Source of the DNA: GCA-2401155 sp045047085
GTDB lineage: Bacteria; Pseudomonadota; Alphaproteobacteria; Rhizobiales; Rhizobiaceae
Length of the DNA: 64,000 bases
Reading direction: 5' to 3'
NCBI GenBank assembly: GCA_045047085.1
Contig: JASFYT010000036.1
Coordinates: 1 to 64,000 of the forward strand
The translations under genes were made by a program, and so were the position numbers. The notes under the pieces were generated by a model that did not search any database, was not told the origin of the DNA, and saw nothing but the letters and a program-made list of their open reading frames with translations. This document shows, piece after piece, positions 1-8,631 of this stretch (position 1 is the stretch's first letter; every line of letters begins with the position of its first letter).

Positions 1-18
1 CAAGTGCAAATATTATTT

Positions 19-450
19 ATGGAATTTGATAAGAAAAAATCAGCCGGATATCTGGCAAATCACATGGCGCGCCTGTTTGCCCAAGGCCTGCACGAACGCA
101 TTAAATCACTGGGGTTAGCCCCAGCTCAATTCATGACCCTGCTGGAACTGTGGAACGAAGACGGCCTCAGCCAGAAAGAACTGGTCAAACGCATCGACGT
201 AGAACAGGCCACCATGGCCAATACCATAAGAAGAATGGAACGCGACGGATTGATCACCCGCAGGCAAAACCCGACGGACGCCCGCTCCCACACAATCTTC
301 CTGACAAAAAGAGCAAAACAAATAGAACAGGCAGCAGTCGAAGCGGCCTATTCACAAAACGCTGTAGCTTTGGATGGATTTTCTCAGATTGAGCATCAAC
401 AGTTTCTGGAGTCCATGCAAAGAACCATTGCGAACATGAAAATTACTTGA
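19..450 (+). CDS. MarR-family transcriptional regulator
   Basis: A 143-residue winged-helix regulator that probably binds DNA as a dimer and responds to a small ligand; the ligand cannot be told from sequence. The HTH lies around residues 48-70 (QKELVKRIDVEQATMANTIRR) and is followed by the wing with the family DxRS signature (DARSHTIFLT, about residues 86-95). Terminal helices form the usual dimer interface, and the length is normal for MarR. I chose ATG at 19; a GTG at 4 is also in frame and the frame is open to the window edge, so a longer N-terminus cannot be excluded. The next gene downstream encodes an RDD membrane protein on the same strand, 134 bases away. TGTAAATT-like words recur in that gap and could be operators, but this is weak. 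Confidence 0.85.
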   Translation: MEFDKKKSAGYLANHMARLFAQGLHERIKSLGLAPAQFMTLLELWNEDGLSQKELVKRIDVEQATMANTIRRMERDGLITRRQNPTDARSHTIFLTKRAKQIEQAAVEAAYSQNAVALDGFSQIEHQQFLESMQRTIANMKIT

Positions 451-584
451 ACCATTCCGCAACTAACTCCAGTAAAACACATACAAGTTCATGTAAATTG
501 TAGAAAAACACTTATTGCACTTGTAAATTTCAACCTTACACATTCTACATGAAATATATATTCACGTACTTGGGGACATAACAG

Positions 585-1397
585 ATGCCTGATCGTTATT
601 TCGTTCGGCGAATATTCGCATCTATCATTGATTGGCTAATACTAGGTGTTTTATTTGCAATTATTGGACTGGGTATTCAAACAGTATTTGGCATAAAGGT
701 AGCAGCACCTGGCATGATAAGGGCAACGTCCTGCGAAAGTCAGGGCGTGCTTTCAGAGGCACGAATGGACATCTTGCTTCCAGTCAAGAAAGGAGAAGTT
801 CAATTCCAGACCGTTTGCAGCATCACACATATGGGCATTTCCACACACCGTGTGGTAGTACTTGGTCGAGCCACTGAAATTGACGGAATAAAATACAACC
901 ACAGTGTCAATTACGTGATTGACGAAAACAACCAACAGATAACCTTTTTTCCAGTTGAGATACTACTATACCTCTTCGGCCCGCTATTGCTCGCCTTATG
1001 GATTTCTAAGTTTGGTTCGACAATCGGAAAAAAATGGCTAGATCTTTTCATTTTTGATAAAAAGGGACAAAAACCCACATTAAAACAAGCATTAAAACGC
1101 GAATATCTTAAAGGATTCGTGTTCGCTGCTTCGGCCATTTATAGCATTTACGAGGTTTTTCAATTACAAAATGTGGAAGTGGAAGAATTGGTCAAAATGT
1201 TACCTCCTCTGACAAAACCCTTCGGAGAAACCTCACCCATCTATCTAATAGTAATAGGCGTATTTCTCTCCGTTGCCCTTTTCTGGTTCTATTTTGGGTC
1301 ATTCATTAGATGGAGAGGCCAAGCTTATTGGGATCGCTTTGCAAAATTAAAAGTTGCGACCCATGATGATCGGTTCAGGTTGCGCAACAACGTCTGA
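585..1397 (+). CDS. RDD family membrane protein
   Basis: A 270-residue integral membrane protein. The N-terminus RRIFASIIDWLILGVLF matches the first RDD helix with its conserved Arg and Asp. Further hydrophobic segments occur near residues 124-143, 180-195 and 220-240. A soluble loop of about 90 residues with two cysteines (ATSCES, QTVCSI) separates the first two helices, which is longer than in many RDD proteins. RDD proteins are thought to be transport-related (some act as Na+/H+ antiporters), but no substrate can be assigned here. The ATG at 585 has GGGGA eight bases upstream. It converges on clpB, with a terminator hairpin between them. Confidence 0.75.
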   Translation: MPDRYFVRRIFASIIDWLILGVLFAIIGLGIQTVFGIKVAAPGMIRATSCESQGVLSEARMDILLPVKKGEVQFQTVCSITHMGISTHRVVVLGRATEIDGIKYNHSVNYVIDENNQQITFFPVEILLYLFGPLLLALWISKFGSTIGKKWLDLFIFDKKGQKPTLKQALKREYLKGFVFAASAIYSIYEVFQLQNVEVEELVKMLPPLTKPFGETSPIYLIVIGVFLSVALFWFYFGSFIRWRGQAYWDRFAKLKVATHDDRFRLRNNV

Positions 1398-1420
1398 CCT
1401 AATTCAGCGGCCAAACAAAA

Positions 1421-1446
1421 ATCCGGCGAGCATTCACCCGCCGGAT
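1421..1446 (-). terminator. Rho-independent terminator of clpB
   Basis: An 8-bp perfect stem ATCCGGCG/CGCCGGAT with a 10-base loop lies just beyond the clpB stop. Read on the minus strand it is followed by TTTTTGTTTGG, a typical U-tract. On the plus strand the following bases are not U-rich, so it mainly serves clpB and only weakly the RDD gene. Confidence 0.75.
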
Positions 1447-1452
1447 CAATCT

Positions 1453-4089
1453 TTAAGCAGCTTGCTCCGCTTCATCGCCTTCATCAGGCTTTTCAGCTTT
1501 CACAGCCTCAGCAATTGGCGTGAACAATAGCCGGTCGGAACCAGCCACCACATCAACGCTCATGCCATCATGCAGGTCACCTGATAGAAGCAACTCTGCC
1601 AGCGGGTCCTGTAATTCAGACTGAATGACCCGCTTCAAAGGACGCGCGCCATAGGCCGGGTCATATCCTTTATCAGCCAAAAACTGCATCGCCTCGTCTT
1701 CAAGGTTCATCTTGATGCGGCGCTCGGCCAATAGTTTTTCGAGATGGCGCATTTGAATAGCAACGATGCCGCTCATATCTATACGTTTCAAACGATGGAA
1801 CAGGATTGTCTCATCAATCCGATTGAGAAATTCAGGCCGGAAACTGGATTTAACCACAGCCATCACCTCGTCGCGAACCTTGTCCACATCTTCGCCTTCG
1901 CCAAGACCCACCAGATACTCAGCCCCCAAATTGGAGGTCATTATGATGAGCGTGTTGGAAAAATTGACTGTGCGGCCCTGACCATCGGTCAGTCGCCCAT
2001 CATCCAGCACCTGTAACAGCACATTGAAAACATCGGGATGCGCCTTTTCGATCTCATCGAAAAGAATGACCTGATAAGGCCGGCGCCGCACAGCTTCCGT
2101 CAGCATCCCGCCTTCATCGTAACCCACATACCCTGGAGGCGCACCGATCAACCTTGCAATCGAATGCTTCTCCATGAATTCAGACATATCGATACGAACC
2201 ATGGCGCTTTGATCATCAAACAGAAAATCTGCCAGCGCCTTGGTAAGTTCAGTCTTGCCAACACCCGTTGGCCCAAGGAAAATGAACGAACCAATTGGCC
2301 GTGAAGGATCTTGCAATCCGGCACGCGCACGACGCACCGCTTTTGAAACCGCATGAACAGCTTCGGCCTGCCCGACAACCTGCTTTGCCAGTTCATCTTC
2401 CATGCGCAATAATTTATCGCGCTCGCCTTCAAGCATTTTATCGACGGGGACGCCTGTCCAGCGCGAGACGACTTGAGCAATGTGGTTAGGCTGAACAGCC
2501 TCTTCCACCATGGACTGGCTATCTTCATCCAGTTCTTCGGCTTCTTCAAGCTTGGCTTCCAGATCTGGAATTTCCCCATAGGCAAGTTCTCCAGCACGCG
2601 CCAGATTTCCCTGCCGCTGCGCCTGTTCCAGTTCCAAACGCGCCTGCTCCAATTGTTCCTTGATATCACGGGCACCGGAAAGTTTTTCCTTCTCCGCCTG
2701 CCAGCGCACGGTGATGTTGTCTGATTTTTCCTGCAAACCAGCCAGATCGCTTTCAAGAGTTTCAAGCCGGGCCTTGGAACCCTTATCGGTCTCTTTTTTC
2801 AATGCTTCACGCTCGATTTTCAACTGGATAATCTTTCGATCCAGTTCATCAAGCTCCTCTGGTTTTGAATCCACCTGCATACGAAGCCGCGAAGCAGCCT
2901 CATCCATCAAGTCGATGGCCTTATCCGGCAAAAAACGATCCGTGATATAGCGATAGGAAAGATTGGCCGCAGCAACCAGTGAAGAATCTGTAATGCGAAC
3001 CCCGTGATGAAGCTCGTATTTGTCCTTAATGCCGCGCAAGATCGAAACCGTGTCTTCGACACTGGGTTCATTGACAAACACAGGCTGGAACCGCCGCGCA
3101 AGGGCTGCATCCTTTTCCACATGCTTGCGATACTCATCCAGCGTGGTGGCACCAATGCAGTGCAATTCGCCACGGGCAAGTGCAGGTTTAAGCAGGTTAG
3201 AAGCATCCATTGCCCCTTCCCCTTTACCAGCACCCACAAGCGTATGCATCTCGTCGATGAACAAAATGATTTCACCATTGGCCGCCTGTACTTCGGAAAG
3301 TACCGATTTTAAGCGCTCTTCAAATTCACCACGATATTTAGCACCCGCAATCAGCGAACCCATATCAAGGGAAAGCAGTTTTTTACTTTTTAGCGATTCA
3401 GGCACGTCCCCATTGACGATGCGAAGCGCCAGACCTTCCGCGATCGCGGTTTTACCAACGCCGGGTTCACCAATCAAAACAGGATTATTCTTGGTTCGGC
3501 GCGAAAGCACCTGAATAGAACGACGAATTTCTTCATCCCGCCCAATGACGGGGTCAAGTTTGCCATCACGTGCATCTTGGGTGAGATCTTGGGAAAATTT
3601 CTTCAAAGCCTCAAAACCGGCTTCCGCATTGGCACTATCAGCCGTACGGCCCTGCCGAATTTCATTAATGGTTTTGTTTAGTGCATCAGCGGTAAGGCCA
3701 GCACCTTTCAAAATTTTCGAACTGGCGGCAGATTTTTCAATCACCAGCGCCAGCAATAACCGCTCGACGGTCACAAAACTATCGCCAGCTTTTTTCGAAG
3801 CTTTTTCAGCAGTAGCAAAAACTTTTGCAAGGCCCGAAGCCATATAAAGCTGATCATTGCCGCCGCTAACCTGCGGCATAGCAGCAAGGGCTGCTTCAAC
3901 CGCAACCAAGGCAGCTTTCGGGTTGCCGCCGGAGCGCTCGATAAGCGCACTACACATGCCTTCTTTGTCCTGAAGCAGAACTTTTAGAATATGTTCGGGG
4001 GAAAACTGCTGGTGGTCCTCATTGAGGGCCAAAGTCTGTGCTGATTGGATGAAACCTTTCACCCGATCTGAGTATTTTTCGATATCCAT
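1453..4089 (-). CDS. clpB: ATP-dependent disaggregase ClpB
   Basis: Hsp100 protein-remodelling ATPase that works with DnaK/DnaJ to dissolve protein aggregates after heat stress in the cytoplasm. From the chosen start it has 878 residues, close to the usual 860-880. In order: Clp N domain (IEKYSDRVKGFIQSAQ, QFSPEHILKVLL), first AAA+ module with Walker A GEPGVGKT and Walker B ILFIDEMHT, a long coiled-coil middle domain (LDRKIIQLKIEREALKKE), second AAA+ module with GPTGVGKTE and the ClpB signature GPPGYVGYDEGG, and an acidic C-terminus. I chose ATG at 4089 because AGGAG lies seven bases upstream; an in-frame upstream extension to 4197 overlaps the promoter. A heat-shock-like promoter precedes it and a hairpin terminator follows. 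Confidence 0.97.
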   Translation of the reverse strand: MDIEKYSDRVKGFIQSAQTLALNEDHQQFSPEHILKVLLQDKEGMCSALIERSGGNPKAALVAVEAALAAMPQVSGGNDQLYMASGLAKVFATAEKASKKAGDSFVTVERLLLALVIEKSAASSKILKGAGLTADALNKTINEIRQGRTADSANAEAGFEALKKFSQDLTQDARDGKLDPVIGRDEEIRRSIQVLSRRTKNNPVLIGEPGVGKTAIAEGLALRIVNGDVPESLKSKKLLSLDMGSLIAGAKYRGEFEERLKSVLSEVQAANGEIILFIDEMHTLVGAGKGEGAMDASNLLKPALARGELHCIGATTLDEYRKHVEKDAALARRFQPVFVNEPSVEDTVSILRGIKDKYELHHGVRITDSSLVAAANLSYRYITDRFLPDKAIDLMDEAASRLRMQVDSKPEELDELDRKIIQLKIEREALKKETDKGSKARLETLESDLAGLQEKSDNITVRWQAEKEKLSGARDIKEQLEQARLELEQAQRQGNLARAGELAYGEIPDLEAKLEEAEELDEDSQSMVEEAVQPNHIAQVVSRWTGVPVDKMLEGERDKLLRMEDELAKQVVGQAEAVHAVSKAVRRARAGLQDPSRPIGSFIFLGPTGVGKTELTKALADFLFDDQSAMVRIDMSEFMEKHSIARLIGAPPGYVGYDEGGMLTEAVRRRPYQVILFDEIEKAHPDVFNVLLQVLDDGRLTDGQGRTVNFSNTLIIMTSNLGAEYLVGLGEGEDVDKVRDEVMAVVKSSFRPEFLNRIDETILFHRLKRIDMSGIVAIQMRHLEKLLAERRIKMNLEDEAMQFLADKGYDPAYGARPLKRVIQSELQDPLAELLLSGDLHDGMSVDVVAGSDRLLFTPIAEAVKAEKPDEGDEAEQAA

Positions 4090-4178
4090 TTTATCTCCTA
4101 AACTTCCCCCACCCAAATTTGGCATGGAAAAATGCTGTTGGACAGAGTCCCCAAATACGGCGAACTCCCTTTCAACAG

Positions 4179-4207
4179 ATATAGGGACGACCAGCACCGA
4201 ATTTAAG
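4179..4207 (-). promoter_or_regulatory. Candidate RpoH (sigma-32) promoter of clpB
   Basis: On the minus strand CTTAAA (4207-4202), 16 bases, then CCTATAT (4185-4179). This resembles the alphaproteobacterial heat-shock consensus CTTGAA-N16/17-CCTATnT with one change in the -35 box. It lies about 90 bases upstream of the clpB ATG, which fits regulation of a chaperone gene. Found by eye, not by a scored search. Confidence 0.5.
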
Positions 4208-4292
4208 TGGTAGCTATGACCGAAATTTCATGCCATTTCTTCCCTTCAAAACAGTTTACAAATTAAGGAACCCGGTATTTGGGTTAACATCA

Positions 4293-5516
4293 ATGACCTC
4301 CAGAAATTCATCCGAACGGGGAATCAAAACCGTGCGCACGCGCAGCTCCGTAAAATTGCCCACTGCCCTTCGCCGTATTTGGGCACTGGATGATTTTCAA
4401 ATCGCAGCAAAACGCCATCTGCCTTTGCCAATATACGCCTATTACGCCAGTGCTGTTGAAACCAAAATAACCCTGCGCGCAAACCGTACCGATTTTGATG
4501 ATTATGAATTTATCCCGAGATTTCTGGTCGATACCAGCAAACGCGACCAATCTATTGAATTATTCGGTAAAACCTACTCCGCTCCCTTCGGCATTGCGCC
4601 AATGGGATTAACAGCGCTTGCCTGTTTTGACGGTGATGTGGTGATGGCAAAGTCTGCTTATGCGGAAGGCATTCCTTCTGTGTTGAGCGCTGCGTCCCTC
4701 AACCCGATGGAACGGGTAGCAAAAGAAGGCAATGGTCGCTGGTGCCAAGTTTATCAACCCGGCGATAGCGACCGGATTGAAGCCATCATCGACCGGGTAA
4801 CCGAATGTGGATTTGAAACACTGGTTCTCTCTGTCGATGTGCCTGTTGGAGGAAACCCTGAAAACCAGTTGCGTTATAATTTCTCATCTCCAATTCAGCC
4901 AAGTTTTAACCTTGCATGGCAGGGCATCACCCATCCCAGATGGACAATTGAAACCTGGCTGCGCACGCTTATCACCCACGGCATTCCAAAATTCGAAAAT
5001 ATGGACGCCAAACCCGGCCCTCCCATTCTTTCAAAAACTCTGGTACGGGACATGGGCGAGCGCGACCGCCTAAACTGGAAGCATGTGGAACAAATCCGCA
5101 AACGCTGGAAGGGAAACTTCATCATCAAGGGCATACTTGCGCCGGAAGATGCAGCTCTTTCACGCGAATGCGGTGCTGACGGCATTATTGTTTCAAATCA
5201 CGGTGGTCGCCAGTTGGACAGCGTTCAATCAGCTTTCCGCGCGTTGCCTGCCATGGTCAATGCGGCAAAAGATATCCCGGTTATGATGGATGGCGGCATT
5301 CGCCGCGGTTCGGACGTTTTGAAAGCCTACGCACTGGGAGCGGCCTTCGTATTCGTTGGACGCCCATTCCTGTTCGCAGCCTCAATCGCCGGAGAAGAAG
5401 GTATAAAACATTGCTCTGACCTGCTCAAAAGCGAAGTAAACCGCAACATGGCTCTGCTGGGAATAAATTCCATCAGCAAAAAGACTCTCGAAAAAGTCGT
5501 CGTTCGAAAAACTTAG
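4293..5516 (+). CDS. FMN-dependent alpha-hydroxy-acid oxidase/dehydrogenase (LldD/GOX family)
   Basis: Oxidises an L-2-hydroxy acid such as lactate, glycolate or mandelate to the 2-keto acid using FMN. The family TIM barrel is clear: FGIAPMGLTAL (N-terminal FMN loop), GRWCQVYQPGD, LVLSVDVPVGGNPENQLR, the active-site loop IIVSNHGGRQLD with catalytic His and substrate-binding Arg, then VMMDGGIRRGSDVLKAYALGA and FVGRPFL for phosphate binding. About 407 residues from the ATG at 4293; an upstream ATG at 4230 gives 428. Neither has a clear ribosome site. It is divergent from clpB. Substrate specificity cannot be read from these motifs, so LldD is one possibility among several. Confidence 0.85.
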   Translation: MTSRNSSERGIKTVRTRSSVKLPTALRRIWALDDFQIAAKRHLPLPIYAYYASAVETKITLRANRTDFDDYEFIPRFLVDTSKRDQSIELFGKTYSAPFGIAPMGLTALACFDGDVVMAKSAYAEGIPSVLSAASLNPMERVAKEGNGRWCQVYQPGDSDRIEAIIDRVTECGFETLVLSVDVPVGGNPENQLRYNFSSPIQPSFNLAWQGITHPRWTIETWLRTLITHGIPKFENMDAKPGPPILSKTLVRDMGERDRLNWKHVEQIRKRWKGNFIIKGILAPEDAALSRECGADGIIVSNHGGRQLDSVQSAFRALPAMVNAAKDIPVMMDGGIRRGSDVLKAYALGAAFVFVGRPFLFAASIAGEEGIKHCSDLLKSEVNRNMALLGINSISKKTLEKVVVRKT

Positions 5517-5537
5517 AGCACAATCTTAGATGTGCCC

Positions 5538-5588
5538 TAGCCTTCGACTGCAAATAGCCTTCAGCGGCAACTAGTCTTCAGCAACGAC
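5538..5588. repeat. Three 17-bp tandem units across the DUF4167 stop codon
   Basis: Units 5538-5554, 5555-5571 and 5572-5588 all begin TAGnCTTC on the plus strand and are similar through the next nine bases. The stop codon of the minus-strand DUF4167 gene (5571-5573) lies at the junction of units two and three, so its last codons and stop are reiterated into the 3' flank. Confidence 0.7.
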
Positions 5589-6263
5589 AGGAACAGCTTC
5601 TTCTTCCGCTTCTGCGGGAGCAGCAGTTAGACTGCCTGGAAGTTTAGCTGCATCATCAGAAATATCATCAGTCTTGCGAGCGCGAGGTCGACGGTTTCTG
5701 CTGCGAGGTTTTGTTTCCACAACTTCTGCTTCTGGCTCTGGTTCCGTTTCACTTGAAGCATCAGAACTCACTTCTTCAGCATCGCTTTCACTGGCATCCT
5801 GCTGTGGTTTTGATGCACCATTTCCGCGCGAGCGTTGTTTGTTTGAAGAGGAATCATTATCTTCTCTGGCAGCTTCCGTTTCAGCATCTTCGGCAACGGC
5901 TACTTCAACTGGCACACCATCTACTTCAGGTTGCGGACCACCACCGTTATTATTGCGATTATCGTCGCCCGATTTTACCTGCTGCTGATTAGGGTTATTT
6001 GCTTGGGCAAGAGCCACAATCCGATTGTAATGCTCCGCATGTTGAAAATAGTTTTCCGCCATGACCGGATCGCCGCTAGTCAGCGCATCACGGGCAAGGT
6101 TCATATATTTCTCGGCAATATGGCTGGCATTACCGCGAATTTTTACGTCCGGGCCATTACTCTCGAAATTCCGGTTCATTGAATTACCGGATTTACGTCC
6201 ACGGCCGCGTGTGCGGTTTCTGTTATTATTATTGTTATGATTATTGTTATTATGCTGTCTCAT
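5571..6263 (-). CDS. DUF4167 domain-containing protein
   Basis: A 230-residue protein of unknown function found in Rhizobiales. The N-terminus is a low-complexity Asn/His run (HNNNNHNNNNN) followed by an Arg/Gly stretch (RTRGRGRKSG), which suggests nucleic-acid contact. The recognisable domain is around residues 30-90 (IRGNASHIAEKYMNLARDAL, DPVMAENYFQHAEHYNRIV). The rest is acidic and disordered, rich in Glu, Ser and Ala, with a basic patch (RSRNRRPRARK). It sits downstream of prmC, as in related genomes. The Asn run is encoded by an imperfect ATT/GTT trinucleotide tract (about 6213-6260), a likely site of length variation. The stop codon lies within a 17-bp tandem repeat. Confidence 0.85.
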   Translation of the reverse strand: MRQHNNNNHNNNNNRNRTRGRGRKSGNSMNRNFESNGPDVKIRGNASHIAEKYMNLARDALTSGDPVMAENYFQHAEHYNRIVALAQANNPNQQQVKSGDDNRNNNGGGPQPEVDGVPVEVAVAEDAETEAAREDNDSSSNKQRSRGNGASKPQQDASESDAEEVSSDASSETEPEPEAEVVETKPRSRNRRPRARKTDDISDDAAKLPGSLTAAPAEAEEEAVPVVAED

Positions 6264-6575
6264 TGATCACTCATTTGATGATTGGGCTTGAGAAAATTGG
6301 CCAAATAGGTTTTGCCTAAATCAAAGGCCGCGCAATACTCTGCGCTTTTACTGCATTAGCAATTAAAATTGAAATGTCCTGCCGAAATCTCGGGTTAATT
6401 AATATTCCGCCCATCTGTCGAATAGTTCTTAAAAATGTCAGGGTTGGGAACCGATTGCAGAACCAGCGACTCACTTGGTCTGTCCTGCTATACATTTAAG
6501 CTAGCAATTCACAACGCAGATTCCAAGCCTTTTTTGCTAATTTCAGCCAATAAATGCAGTAAATTACATTAATAA
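6264..6575. other. Intergenic region between prmC and DUF4167
   Basis: 312 bases, AT-rich, with no convincing gene on either strand. It must carry the 3' end of the prmC transcript and probably a promoter for DUF4167 (minus strand). I see no strong hairpin terminator. Confidence 0.5.
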
Positions 6576-7445
6576 TTACCTGGAAATTAACACAACTACC
6601 CTTGGCTGGCCCCCAAGATCGTGGATTAATCCATCAAATTTCAAGCTATAGAAGACTGATAATGCTTGCAAATCAGTAACTTGGTCGTAGCCAATCTCCA
6701 GATAAAGCTTCCCGCCTCGCTTCAAAACCGAACCGGCAGACCTAAGAATTGCACGATAAGCATCCAAACCATCCCCCCCGCCATCAAGCGCAATTGAGGG
6801 GTCCCAGTCCCGAACCTCTCTCTCCAGCTTGGTAATTTCAGCCGACACAATATAAGGCGGGTTAGACACCAGAAAATCAAACGGACCTTTAAGACCTTCC
6901 AAATAATTGCTCTGAACAAATTCAATGCGCTGCGAAACACCCAACGCATTTGCATTTAATTTCGCCGTCTCCAATGCCTTGATACTGATATCGCTTGCGA
7001 CCGCCTTTGCTTCCGGCAGGGCTTTCAGCAAACTTATCGCAATAGCGCCACTTCCGGTACCAACATCAACAAAGTGCGGGCTCAGACCAAATTCCAAGCG
7101 ATCTGCAAGCACACGTTCAATCAAACATTCCGTATCCGGACGTGGTTCCAGCGTATCCGGTGAAAGCTTGAACGAATGCCCGTAAAATTCGCGATGTCCG
7201 ATGATACGATGCACCGGGCACCCCGTGGCCCGCATCTCAATTAGATGAAAAAACGCCTCGGCATCCGCTGTCGAAGCCAGCTCATCCATGCGCGAGATTA
7301 ACCCGGCATGTTCAACATGACAAACATGCTGCAACAGCAATCGCGCATCCAGTTTCGGAGTTTCGCAGCCGGTATCGCCCAGCTTATCGGTTGCCTCATC
7401 TAGCAAATCGGCGTGGGTCTGACTCAAGGGTTTATCTTGCCCCAT
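6576..7445 (-). CDS. prmC: Release factor glutamine N5-methyltransferase PrmC
   Basis: Methylates the glutamine of the GGQ motif in peptide-chain release factors using S-adenosylmethionine, which raises termination efficiency. 289 residues, the usual size. The N-terminal helical domain is followed by the Rossmann methyltransferase fold: FVDVGTGSGAIAISLL is motif I, VASDISIKALETAKLNA motif II, and FLVSNPPYIV the NPPY signature that binds the substrate glutamine amide. GHREFYGHSFKL and EPRPDTECLIE are further family blocks. Its start overlaps the end of prfA by 14 bases, so enzyme and substrate are translationally coupled. Confidence 0.96.
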   Translation of the reverse strand: MGQDKPLSQTHADLLDEATDKLGDTGCETPKLDARLLLQHVCHVEHAGLISRMDELASTADAEAFFHLIEMRATGCPVHRIIGHREFYGHSFKLSPDTLEPRPDTECLIERVLADRLEFGLSPHFVDVGTGSGAIAISLLKALPEAKAVASDISIKALETAKLNANALGVSQRIEFVQSNYLEGLKGPFDFLVSNPPYIVSAEITKLEREVRDWDPSIALDGGGDGLDAYRAILRSAGSVLKRGGKLYLEIGYDQVTDLQALSVFYSLKFDGLIHDLGGQPRVVVLISR

Positions 7446-8514
7446 GACTTTCCATATCAGCTAAAAGAGCAGCCTGATGATCTGTAATCAGCGCGTCGAT
7501 CAATTCATCAACGCCCTCACCCGCAAGCAGGCGTTCAAGTTTATAAAGGGTAAGATTGATCCGATGATCGGTAACCCGCCCCTGCGGAAAATTATACGTA
7601 CGGATGCGCTCGGAGCGATCCCCTGAACCCACCTGACCTTTGCGTGCATCTGCTCGTTCTTTATCAGCCTTTTGCCGCTCCATATCATAAAGCCGCGTGC
7701 GCAATTCTTTCATGGCGTTAGCGCGGTTTTGGTGTTGTGATTTTTCGGAAGATAAAACCACAATCCCGGATGGAATATGGGTAATACGAACAGCACTATC
7801 AGTTGTATTCACGTGCTGTCCACCGGCACCGGACGCCCGCATCGTATCAATTCGGATATCCTCATTGCGGACTTCCACGTCAATTTCCTCAGCTTCCGGA
7901 AGCACCGCAACGGTGGCAGCTGACGTATGAATACGCCCGCCGGATTCTGTTTCTGGGACACGCTGCACCCGATGAACACCAGATTCAAATTTCAACCGGG
8001 CAAAAACACCCCGTCCGGTGATAGAAAATACTATTTCTTTATAGCCACCAACTTCTCCGTCACTTTCAGAAAGCACTTCCACTTTCCAACCACGTTCGGC
8101 CGAATAACGCTCATACATGCGAAAAAGATCCCCTGCAAAAAGGGCCGCTTCAGAACCACCCGTACCAGCGCGGATTTCAACAATCGCACTTTTGTCATCC
8201 GCTGCATCTTTCGGAATAAGCAGAAACTTCAGTTCTTCTTCCAACTGCTCAAGGCGCTCACGGTTTTCTTGTTTTTCCATCTCCGCCAACTCGCGCATTT
8301 CTGCATCCGTTTCCTTGTCGTCGAGCAATTCCTGCGCGCCGGCCAGATCGTTTTCAGTCTCGATATAAGATTTGACCTTGCTGACCACTGGTCCCAGCTC
8401 TGCATATTCCGATGACAGTTTTACATAGGTCTCTGGGTCAGGGTTTTTCAACATATCCGATTCTATACCGGCATGGCGTTCAATCAACTGATCCAATTTT
8501 TCACGAACGAGCAT
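7432..8514 (-). CDS. prfA: Peptide chain release factor 1 (RF1)
   Basis: Recognises UAA and UAG stop codons and triggers peptide release in the ribosome. 360 residues, standard RF1 length. Domain 2 holds HRVQRVPETESGGRIHTSA, in which PET corresponds to the stop-codon-reading PxT tripeptide of RF1 (RF2 has SPF). The catalytic GGQ is in RASGAGGQHVNTTDSAVR. The start is ATG at 8514 with GGAAG just upstream. It is the second-last member of a lysC-ptsP-prfA-prmC run on the minus strand; the gap to ptsP holds a palindromic repeat. Confidence 0.97.
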   Translation of the reverse strand: MLVREKLDQLIERHAGIESDMLKNPDPETYVKLSSEYAELGPVVSKVKSYIETENDLAGAQELLDDKETDAEMRELAEMEKQENRERLEQLEEELKFLLIPKDAADDKSAIVEIRAGTGGSEAALFAGDLFRMYERYSAERGWKVEVLSESDGEVGGYKEIVFSITGRGVFARLKFESGVHRVQRVPETESGGRIHTSAATVAVLPEAEEIDVEVRNEDIRIDTMRASGAGGQHVNTTDSAVRITHIPSGIVVLSSEKSQHQNRANAMKELRTRLYDMERQKADKERADARKGQVGSGDRSERIRTYNFPQGRVTDHRINLTLYKLERLLAGEGVDELIDALITDHQAALLADMESHGAR

Positions 8515-8577
8515 ATATTTCTTCCAGAGGGTGTCAGAGTTTCAAGCATTTTGGCGAAAAGCCAAGACCGTACTTAA

Positions 8578-8630
8578 AGCACAATTCAAAAAGTGTGAAC
8601 CGGTTTTCAGATAAATTGTGCGAAAGCAAC
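8578..8630. repeat. Dispersed palindromic intergenic repeat, copy A
   Basis: About 53 bases between ptsP and prfA beginning AGCACAATT and ending AATTGTGCGAAAGCAAC. The outer arms GCACAATT (8579-8586) and AATTGTGC (8614-8621) are perfect inverted repeats, with an inner AACCGGTT palindrome. A diverged copy lies at 46376-46428, with most positions identical, including AAAAGTG and GTTTTCAGA. It resembles the palindromic intergenic elements common in rhizobial genomes. No transposase is present. Confidence 0.65.
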
Positions 8631-8631
8631 G

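Noticed and set aside
2148..2765. 205-codon out-of-frame ORF within clpB
   Set aside because: Same strand, shifted frame; the ClpB frame is continuous with intact AAA+ motifs.
5517..5537. GCACA/TGTGC hairpin after the hydroxy-acid oxidase gene as a third copy of the palindromic repeat
   Set aside because: Only the first eight bases match; the rest of the 53-base element is missing, so the similarity may be chance.
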